64,000 bases of DNA, from contig NC_018108.1 of NCBI RefSeq assembly GCF_000276685.1, positions 310,001 through 374,000 on the forward strand, given 5' to 3'. This DNA comes from Taylorella equigenitalis ATCC 35865 (lineage in GTDB: Bacteria > Pseudomonadota > Gammaproteobacteria > Burkholderiales > Burkholderiaceae_B). Position numbers and translations under genes: made by a program. Below the pieces are notes generated by a model. The model worked only from the letters and a program-made list of their open reading frames with translations. It did not search any database and was not told the DNA's origin. Positions 39,328 to 48,300 of the stretch are shown here, one piece after another (within the stretch, counting starts at the first letter, position 1; every line of letters starts with the position of its first letter).

Positions 39328-40221
39328 TTGAAAAGTCTTCTAGTTCCTGCTCCTGCAAAATTGAATCTTTTTTTGCACCTTGCGGGTCGTAGGTCTGATG
39401 GCTACCATAATCTTGAATCTGTTTTTGTACTGATTGATTATTGTGATTACTTGCAATTTGAAACTACAGACGACCACCAAATCAAAGTACTACCGCAGAT
39501 AGAGGGAGTACCTACAGAAGATAATCTAATTTTTAAAGCAGCTTCAACACTTCAAAAATTGGCGAATGAAAGAAGTATTGCCACCCCTGGAGTACGGATT
39601 AATCTTACAAAAAATATTCCTATGGGCGGAGGACTCGGAGGCGGTTCGAGCGACTGTGCAAGTACATTAATGGCGCTGAATTATCTGTGGGATTTAAATC
39701 TGTCAGAAGAACAGTTGCGGATTATTGGTCTGAAACTTGGGGCGGACGTACCATTTTTTATCGGTGGCAATACCTCCTTTATCCAAGGTATAGGCGAAGA
39801 GCTTCACGATTTTGATGTAGACGGCTTATGGTTTTTGGTTATAGAACCAGATTTCAGTATACCGACTGTTGAAATTTTTACGCATCCAGACTTAAATCGA
39901 AATTACCGTAGCCTAAGTAGTAAAGAATTAGAAGATGCGAAAGTGGCTTTAAGTAAGGCATATTTTTGGGGGAGTAATTATTTAGAATCTGCAGCATTTA
40001 AAATTTACCCTCAACTTCAAAATATTGTAGATTCTGCTTATCCTATAAAGCTTAGAATGAGTGGCTCAGGATCCTGTTTGTTCGCAATGTTTCTGTCAGA
40101 AGCCGAAGCAATAAAATCCCTATCGGATTTAAATGCCCTAATCCATAAGTTGTCTCTCCCAATTCGTAAACTATCGGTTTATAAGCAACTAAGTAAGCAC
40201 CCAATTAAAGATGTGTTGTAA
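39328..40221 (+). CDS. ispE: 4-diphosphocytidyl-2-C-methyl-D-erythritol kinase
   Basis: GHMP kinase of the non-mevalonate isoprenoid pathway. 297 aa. APAKLNLFLHLAGRRSDGYH opening, ATP loop NIPMGGGLGGGSSDCAS, and RMSGSGSCLFAMF near the C-terminus. Starts with TTG 39328, as no ATG precedes the conserved opening. 13 bp after lolB. Confidence 0.95.
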   Translation: MKSLLVPAPAKLNLFLHLAGRRSDGYHNLESVFVLIDYCDYLQFETTDDHQIKVLPQIEGVPTEDNLIFKAASTLQKLANERSIATPGVRINLTKNIPMGGGLGGGSSDCASTLMALNYLWDLNLSEEQLRIIGLKLGADVPFFIGGNTSFIQGIGEELHDFDVDGLWFLVIEPDFSIPTVEIFTHPDLNRNYRSLSSKELEDAKVALSKAYFWGSNYLESAAFKIYPQLQNIVDSAYPIKLRMSGSGSCLFAMFLSEAEAIKSLSDLNALIHKLSLPIRKLSVYKQLSKHPIKDVL

Positions 40222-40268
40222 ATTAGCAATTTATTTGTGAGAAGTTTTATTAGTGTTAGCGAATTTAA

Positions 40269-40297
40269 TTGGCAAATGTTGGGGATTGTCTTAAAAT
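40269..40297 (+). promoter_or_regulatory. Promoter of the tRNA-Gln-prs-rplY unit
   Basis: TTGGCA (40269-40274), 17-bp spacer, TAAAAT (40292-40297): five of six consensus bases in each box. Transcription would start about 40304, 27 bases before the tRNA. Confidence 0.7.
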
Positions 40298-40330
40298 CAT
40301 TTTCTTAGTGCTTTTTTAGTGCTAAATGAT

Positions 40331-40407
40331 TGGGGCGTCGCCAAGCTGGTTAAGGCACCGGATTTTGATTCCGGCATGCGAAGGTTCGAATCCTTCCGCC
40401 CCAGCCA
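40331..40407 (+). tRNA. tRNA-Gln(UUG)
   Basis: 77 nt including CCA. Acceptor TGGGGCG/CGCCCCA, D-arm GCCAAGCTGGTTAAGGC, anticodon loop TTTTGAT on stem CCGGA/TCCGG (anticodon TTG), T-arm AAGGTTCGAATCCTT. It precedes prs by 37 bp, the usual Burkholderiales order. Confidence 0.98.
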
Positions 40408-40444
40408 TCTACTTCTTTACACTTACACATGTGACATATATATC

Positions 40445-41398
40445 ATGGCTCAAAATAACTTCATGATCTTCACGGGCACGGCAAATCCACGCCTTGCTAT
40501 AGATGTGGCTAATCACCTTAATATGTCCCTAGGGAAGATGACTGTAGGTCGTTTTTCGGACGGTGAAGTTATGGTTGAGATTCTTGAGCATGTGCGAGGT
40601 CGAGATGTATTTGTACTTCAACCTACATGTGCACCTACAAACGATAATCTGATGGAGATTATGGTTATGGTTGATGCACTTCGAAGAGCCTCTGTTGGCA
40701 GTATTACAGCTGCTATACCATATTTTGGATACGCACGTCAGGACCGCAGACCTCGTTCGGCACGTGTAGCTATTACAGCTAAAGTAGTGGCTAATATGCT
40801 TCAGTCTGTCGGTGTAAATCGTGTGCTTACTATGGATTTGCATGCAGATCAAATCCAAGGCTTTTTCGATATCCCAGTAGATAACATTTATGCATCGCCA
40901 GTTATCGTGGCTGATATATTACGTCGCGACTTATCGAACTTAGTCGCTGTATCACCTGATGTTGGAGGTGTTGTTAGGGCTCGTGCTCTAGCTAAGCAGC
41001 TTGAAGCAGAGCTTGCTATTATCGATAAGCGTCGCCCGAAAGCAAACGTTTCAGAAGTTATGAATATTATCGGAGACGTAGACGGACGTACTTGTATCAT
41101 TATCGATGATATGGTTGACACTGCTGGTACTTTATGTAAAGCTGCTCAAGCCTTAAAAGAAAGAGGAGCAGCCACAGTTTACGCATATTGCACGCACCCA
41201 GTTTTATCGGGGGCTGCAGTAGAAAGAGTAACCGAATCAGTTATAGATGAGCTAGTGGTTACTGATACTATTCCGCTTTCGGCTGAAGCTACTGCCTGCG
41301 AGAAGATTCGCCAGTTATCTACAGCTTCTTTATTGGGCGAAACAATTTCTCGCATTTCTTCTGCAGAATCTGTTAGCTCCATGTTTGCGGAGTATTAG
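40445..41398 (+). CDS. prs: Ribose-phosphate pyrophosphokinase
   Basis: Makes PRPP from ribose 5-phosphate and ATP for nucleotides, histidine and tryptophan. 317 aa from ATG 40445 ([11 protein letters not shown]). Seen: [36 protein letters not shown] and the PRPP loop [13 protein letters not shown]. An in-frame start at 40319 would put the tRNA-Gln gene inside the coding region and is rejected. Confidence 0.98.
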   Translation: MAQNNFMIFTGTANPRLAIDVANHLNMSLGKMTVGRFSDGEVMVEILEHVRGRDVFVLQPTCAPTNDNLMEIMVMVDALRRASVGSITAAIPYFGYARQDRRPRSARVAITAKVVANMLQSVGVNRVLTMDLHADQIQGFFDIPVDNIYASPVIVADILRRDLSNLVAVSPDVGGVVRARALAKQLEAELAIIDKRRPKANVSEVMNIIGDVDGRTCIIIDDMVDTAGTLCKAAQALKERGAATVYAYCTHPVLSGAAVERVTESVIDELVVTDTIPLSAEATACEKIRQLSTASLLGETISRISSAESVSSMFAEY

Positions 41399-41436
41399 GA
41401 TTTTTGTTTTTCCTGCTGGTCGCGGCAGGATTAGTG

Positions 41437-41457
41437 GGGTGATTTCACCCTTTTTTT
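41437..41457 (+). terminator. Terminator or attenuator between prs and rplY
   Basis: GGGTG, loop ATTT, CACCC followed by seven T. A second small stem (CCTGC/GCAGG, about 41412-41429) precedes it. As rplY begins 24 bp later with no visible promoter, it may give partial readthrough. Confidence 0.6.
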
Positions 41458-41480
41458 AACTTTTTGTTTTGGAGTTATCC

Positions 41481-42119
41481 ATGAAATTTACAGCTAAAGC
41501 ACGTAGCGTACAGGGATCGAGTGCGAGCCGCCGCCTGCGCCGTGAAGGTCGCTTACCAGGCATCGTTTATGGTGGAAAAGGGGAGCCTTTAAATATCGAC
41601 CTTGACCACAATGAAATTTTCCACGCATTACGTAAACAGGAATTCCACTCTTCCCTTTTAGAGATGGATTTAGACGGTAAAACTGAAACTGTTTTACTTC
41701 GTGCAGTTCAATGGCACGCATACAAACCACAAGTTCTTCATATAGACTTTTTACGTGTAGAACGTGGTCAACCTATCACTACTAAAGTACCTCTTAACTT
41801 TATTAATGATGAGGTATCTCCTGCAGTTAAATTACACGGTAATTTAATTTCTAAAATCGTTACAGAAATTGAAGTTACATGTTTACCAAAAGATCTACCA
41901 TCAGAAATTGTTGTTGATCTAAGCGAGCTTGAGGCTGACAGTGTAGTTCACTTAAGTAGCATTAAACCTCCTGCAGGCGTTGAGTTTACGGGACATAATC
42001 CTGAAGAAGATATGGTATTAGCCTCAGCTTCATCTCCTCGTGAAGTTACTGAGTCTGCTGATCCGGTTGATGGTCCAGCACCTGAAGCCTCTTCAGAAGA
42101 AGAAAAGAAAGCTGAATAA
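41481..42119 (+). CDS. rplY: 50S ribosomal protein L25, long (Ctc) form
   Basis: 5S rRNA-binding ribosomal protein, 212 aa. N-terminal L25 domain (KARSVQGSSASRRLRREGRLPGIVYG in part, then HNEIFHALRKQEFHSS and AVQWHAYKPQVLHIDFLRV) and the C-terminal CTC domain. Ends in an acidic A/E-rich tail. ATG 41481 has GGAG six bases upstream. The family order prs-rplY is as expected; pth, which normally follows in Burkholderiales, is not present in this window. Confidence 0.97.
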   Translation: MKFTAKARSVQGSSASRRLRREGRLPGIVYGGKGEPLNIDLDHNEIFHALRKQEFHSSLLEMDLDGKTETVLLRAVQWHAYKPQVLHIDFLRVERGQPITTKVPLNFINDEVSPAVKLHGNLISKIVTEIEVTCLPKDLPSEIVVDLSELEADSVVHLSSIKPPAGVEFTGHNPEEDMVLASASSPREVTESADPVDGPAPEASSEEEKKAE

Positions 42120-42151
42120 TTTTTAGACTTTTTTACAATTTTTGTACATAA

Positions 42152-42178
42152 AACCTCCCATAGTTGGGAGGTTTTTTT
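42152..42178 (+). terminator. Strong terminator after rplY
   Basis: AACCTCCCA, loop TAGT, TGGGAGGTT, then TTTTTTT. It separates the core operon from the adhesin array. Confidence 0.92.
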
Positions 42179-42334
42179 GCTCATAATTTGGCAATATTTT
42201 CACACACCTAATACCGAAGATGTTGTACATACATCAACACAAAGACCCTGAGTAAAGGGCTAATGTGTGAGAAATTGTAAAATTCCGTTAATGTAAAAAC
42301 TTTTTTTAAATAAAAGTTTTAGAATGTTACACGT

Positions 42335-42377
42335 TTGACTACATTCTATTTCAATTGTTAAATTTTTACCTAAAGGA
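42335..42377 (+). promoter_or_regulatory. Promoter and ribosome site of the first adhesin gene
   Basis: TTGACT (42335-42340), 17-bp spacer, TTAAAT (42358-42363), then AAGGA (42373-42377) eight bases before ATG 42386. The remainder of 42179-42334 has no gene. Confidence 0.5.
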
Positions 42378-42385
42378 ATGCACAA

Positions 42386-45300
42386 ATGAATACCATTTTT
42401 AAGACCATTTATAACGAAGTATTAGGTGCTTGGGTTGCTGTTTCTGAGATTACAAAGACAGGTGGTAAAAAGTCTAAAAACAAAATGTTGTCTACTGCCA
42501 TAATAGTTACAATTGCGGGAGGTGCTAGTGTCTCATTTGCCCAAACAACCGTCCCAGATAATAAGAACAATGTTGTTGATGGAGGTAAATCCGTCGCAGT
42601 AGGAGAAGAAAATAAAGTTTATGGTGGGGCATCATTAGGGTTTGGCACTCAGAACTTGATAGGTTTTACCGATGCTAAAGCGGGTAATGCTCTAGTAGCT
42701 GGTTTTAGGAATATATCAACAGCAAATTACTCTACCGCTATAGGTAGTAACAATATGTCAACTAGTGTAGATTCATTAGCCTTCGGTAAGGGTAATTTCA
42801 CGGGAGACTTTACAAAATTTTCTGCTATCCGAACTAAAGCTGGTACTGGTGCAAACCAACCTGGCAATGGTGGGACTTGGAATGCACTTGAAACAAAACT
42901 TAATGAAACAGTAGCTAAATATAACTTAACTGCCATATCAGCTGCCAATTTAAAGGAAATGCAAGCTATCGGTGTACAGAACTTAGCTATAAATCTTGGG
43001 GCACTGGCATTTGGTAATCGAAATATTTCTGCTGGTCAAAGATCTATAGCAATTGGTAACGAATCCGTAGCACTTAAAAACAATAGTACCGCACTAGGTT
43101 ATAAAAACTTAGTTAATGGAATTGTAGCTAATGCCTTTGGAGCTCAGAATACAGTAGAGGCTCATAATGGTTTAGCTGTGGGTGTAGGCAATAAAGTAAC
43201 TGGGTTATACGGAATATCTATAGGTAATGCATCTGTAACTGGTGCTGATTTGACGACTCTTCAAAATATATCCACTGTATCTGGTGTACATTCTATATCT
43301 TTGGGTAATAGTAATGCAGTAAAAGGGCAATACGCACTAGTTGTCGGAAAATCCTCTCGAGCATATTTAGATAATTCTATTGCCATAGGGTCAAAATCTA
43401 TTTCTAAGGGTTTAAATAGTACTGCTATTGGATCAACGGCTCAAGCTATGAATGCTTCTTCTTTAGCGGTTGGGCATAATGCCATATCACTTGGAGATAA
43501 ATCAATTTCAATAGGTAATGCACAATCATTAGAAAAATCAACAACAGCAATTGGATCAAATGCTAAGGCCTGGGTTTTTCACTCTACCGCAATAGGCAAC
43601 ACATCTGAAGCCAGGGGTGAGTCTTCACTTGCCGTTGGCCAGAACAATAAATCATATGTAGCACATTCATTTTCAGCAGGTGATTGGAATAGTATTAAAG
43701 GAAGGTATGCTGGTTCATTTGGTTATCACAATAATATAAACAATCACGGTTCATACAGCTACGGTAACGAAAATACAATAGATAGTAATTTATCAATGGC
43801 TATTGGTTCTTCCAATAATATTAATTCATCTGCGGACCGAACATTTATCCTCGGTAGAGGGATTAATGCGACCCATCAAAACAGTGTAATTTTAGGTAAT
43901 AAATCAGAAAGTAAAGCTGCTACTGCAATATCAAGTGCAAAAATCAGTGGTCTATCTGTGACAAGTTTTGCTGGTGTTGGTAATGCAGAATATGGTGTTG
44001 TATCTGTTGGGTCTAATATTAAAAAAGAGTATTTCAAAGATGACTTATTTACAAAAAATGGTAATGATCCAGCTTTGAAAAAACGCAATTCACCTGAATA
44101 CATAGAGTATTTAGCTAAGATTGCATTTAAAAAGCAAGAACTTATTAAAGCAAGACTAACAGATAATCCCGATGCTGACATCTCTGATATAACGGATGAC
44201 TATGCCATTGCCAAAATAAAAGAGGGTGATGCTAATTTCAAAGAGCCAGAGTGGACTCCAAAACTTAATCAAGACCAATTAAACGCTGCTCACAAATTAG
44301 GTCCACGTCAAATCGTGAATGTTGCGGCTGGAGCAGTAAATGAAAACAGTACCGATGCGATTAACGGCTCGCAATTATTCCAAGTTGCAAAAGCCATAAT
44401 AGATAATGGCATAAAAGTTCAAGGTGATGCGGGCAACGCAAAAACCGTCAAGATAGGTGAAACTGTTCGTATTGAAGGTAATGCGAGCTGGGCGGATACG
44501 GACCAAGGGAATAATATTGCCACTAATACTACGGGTACTGGCATAATGATTGGGCTGAAAAAAGCTCTAACTGGCATGACTTCGGGTGATTTTGGTGGTA
44601 CCGTGATTAATGCGGATGGCGTTAAAGTTGCGGATAATATCAAACTTGCTGATGCTGGATTGACTGTAGGTTCAGTTGTGATTCAGCCTAATAAAGCTAC
44701 CGTATCTGGACTTCAAAACCCGACAGCTAACGATGAAGCTGTAAATTTAGGATACCTTACTACTAAATTAACTGATCTTACAAACGGCGGAATCAAATTT
44801 ACTGGCAATGATGGGGGCGACCACACATTAAAACTTGGTCAAAAGATCACGATCAAGGGTTTAGCTAATTATGCCGATACTGACGGTGGAGCAAATATCG
44901 CAACTCAGGCTTCTGATGGTCAACTTCTAATTGGACTGAAGAAGGCTCTGACGGGATTGACTAGCGTAGCTATTGAAAATGGACCTACACTTTCAAATGC
45001 AGGCATCGATGCGGGTGGTAAGCCTATAAGTAACTTAAAACCTGCAACAGATACATCAGGTCCTAATGATGCTGCTAACGTTCAGTATGTAAAAGATAAA
45101 GTTGAAGCACTCAAAAATGCAGGATACACGCTTACTGGTGATTCGGGTACAACTGGTGTGAAACCAATCGGATCATCGATTGTGTTTACAGGCGATGCAA
45201 ATATTTCTACCGCTGCCTCTGGCACTGGTGTCGCTATTGCACTTAAACCGAATCTAACTGGCTTAACATCTGGAACATTTGGAGATACGGTAATCAATGG

Positions 45301-48300
45301 TGATGGTGTTAAAGTTGCAGATAATATCAAACTTGCTGATGACGGCTTAACAGCAGGCAATGTCCGAATCGATCCTGCTTCAAACAAAATCACTGGACTT
45401 GAAGCTCCAACTGACGACAAAGATGCAGTAAACAAGAAATTCCTTGATGATGCGGTTAAGGGCTTAGCAGACGGCGGAATCAAATTTACGGGCAATGATG
45501 GGGGCGACCACACATTAAAACTTGGTCAAAAGATCACGATTAAAGGTACAGCTAATTATGCCGATACTGACGGTGGAGCAAATATCGCAACACAGGCTTC
45601 TGACGGTCAACTTCTAATTGGTTTGAAGAAGGCTCTGACGGGATTGACTAGTGTAGCTATTGAAAATGGACCTACACTTTCAAATGCAGGTATCGATGCG
45701 GGTGGTAAGCCTATAAGTAACTTAAAACCTGCAACAGATACATCAGGTCCTAATGATGCTGCTAACGTTCAGTATGTAAAAGATGCTGTTAAAGGTTTGA
45801 CCGATTCAGGATACACTCTTAAAGGCGATGCAGATGCAACTCAACTTTTCAAAGTTGGCTCTACAATTGCATTTACAGGTGATGCGAATATCACATCAAC
45901 AGTATCAGCTAACGGTATTTCACTTGCCTTAAAACCTGACTTAACTGGTTTAACATCTGGAACATTTGGAGATACGGTAATCAATGGTGATGGCGTTAAA
46001 GTTGCGGATAATATCAAACTTGCTGATGACGGCTTAACAGCAGGCAATGTCAGGATTGATCCTACTTCAAACAAAATCACTGGACTTGAAGCTCCAACTG
46101 ACGACAAAGATGCAGTAAACAAGAAATTCCTCGATGATGCAGTTAAAGGCTTAACAGACGGCGGAATCAAATTTACGGGCAATGACGGCGGTGACCACAC
46201 ATTAAAACTTGGTCAAAAGATCACGATCAAGGGTTTAGCTAATTATGCCGATACTGACGGTGGAGCAAATATCGCAACACAGGCTTCTGATGGTCAGCTT
46301 CTAATTGGCCTTAAAAAAGCTCTGACGGGATTGACTAGCTTTACTACAGAAGGCGGTACAGTTTTAGACGATACAGGATTAGCAGTTAAAGACGGTCCAT
46401 CAGTTAAGAAAGATGGTATCGATGCGGGTGGTAAAAAAATATCAAACCTCAAACCAGCTGATGAAAATTCTGCAGATAATGATGCTGCAAACGTTAAGTT
46501 TGTAAAAGATGCTGTTAAAGGTTTGACCGATTCAGGATACACTCTTAAAGGCGATGCAGATGCAACTCAACTTTTCAAAGTTGGCTCTACAATTGCATTT
46601 ACAGGTGATGCGAATATCACATCAACAGTATCAGCTAACGGTATTTCACTTGCCTTAAAACCTGACTTAACTGGTTTAACATCTGGAACATTTGGAGATA
46701 CGGTAATCAATGGTGATGGCGTTAAAGTTGCGGATAATATCAAACTTGCTGATGACGGCTTAACAGCAGGCAATGTCAGGATTGATCCTACTTCAAACAA
46801 AATCACTGGACTTGAAGCTCCAACTGACGACAAAGATGCAGTAAACAAGAAATTCCTCGATGATGCAGTTAAAGGCTTAACAGACGGCGGAATCAAATTT
46901 ACGGGCAATGATGGGGGCGACCACACATTAAAACTTGGTCAAAAGATCACGATTAAAGGTACAGCTAATTATGCCGATACTGATGGTGGAGCAAATATCG
47001 CAACTCAGGCTTCTGATGGTCAGCTTCTAATTGGACTGAAGAAGGCTTTGACGGGATTGACTAGTGTAGCTATTGAAAATGGACCTACACTTTCAAATGC
47101 AGGTATCGATGCGGGTGGTAAGCCTATAAGTAACTTAAAACCTGCAACAGATACATCAGGTCCTAATGATGCTGCTAACGTTCAGTATGTAAAAGATAAA
47201 GTTGACGCACTGAAAAATGAAGGATATACGCTTACTGGTGATTCGGGTACAACTGGCGTGAAACCAATCGGATCATCGATTGCGTTTACAGGCGATGAAA
47301 ACCTGACTACAACGGCTTCAAATACTGGCGTTGCAATAGCATTAAATAAATCACTTCAAAACATGCAAAGCGTGGCGATTTCAAATGGTCCAATTTTAAA
47401 TGCTGATGGTTTGAAAATTAACGATAATGTTAAATTGGGTTCTGACGGCTTAACAGCAGGCAATGTTCGAATTGATCCTACTTCAAACAAAATCTCAGGC
47501 ATCGAAGCCCCAACTGATGACAAAGATGCGGCAAACAAAAAATATGTTGATGACCACATCACAAATTTAAATAATAATCCGCTTACATTCGAAACTAACG
47601 ATGGATCAACTCCTAAAAAGCTTGGAGATACGCTTAAAATCAAGGGGTCAGACTCTAACGCAACTAAAGATAATTTCGACTTATCTAATATCATGACTTG
47701 GATTGATGAAAATGGCGTTCTTAGAATTGGTATTAGAAAATCCCTTGAACTGTCTTCTATTAAAGCGTCTGATGGTGCGGGCAAATCTGCAACTCTAAAT
47801 CCCGACTCTCTTGTATTTGAAGGAGTGGACGGAAAGAACGGAGCTGACGGCACAGTAACTATGAAGGTCACAACCACAGGACCTGCGGACGTCAAGGGCA
47901 ACACATTAAATCGTTTAAGCTTAAATGATGTGAGCATTGCCACTCTTAATGATGGGTTTAAATATGCTGGCAATGTGGGTGGCCCTATCAGCGTAACGTT
48001 GAATCAAACTATCAATATCCAAGGAGCAACTGCAAATACGAATGCGAAATTGTTTGACGGTGGCAAAAACGTTATGACCGAAGTCGCTCAAGATGGGGAT
48101 GGTGTCAAATACACGGTCGCAATTAAGAAATCACCTGAATTTGAGAACGTGACATTGACAGGTACTCCAGCCGAAGGTTCTACTGTTGCTAAGCCAGGTA
48201 AATTAGCAATTCAGGATGGTGCAAATAAGGACAAAATCATTGCCACAGTAGATGGTAAAGGTAATTCTGAGATTGCTCTGAAAGGTGCTTCAGATAAGGA

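Noticed and set aside
40319-40444. N-terminal extension of prs beginning at 40319
   Set aside because: This stretch is the tRNA-Gln gene. The conserved Prs opening starts at ATG 40445.
44786-47570. Regularly spaced repeats as a CRISPR array
   Set aside because: Units are about 690 bp, contiguous and coding in a single frame.
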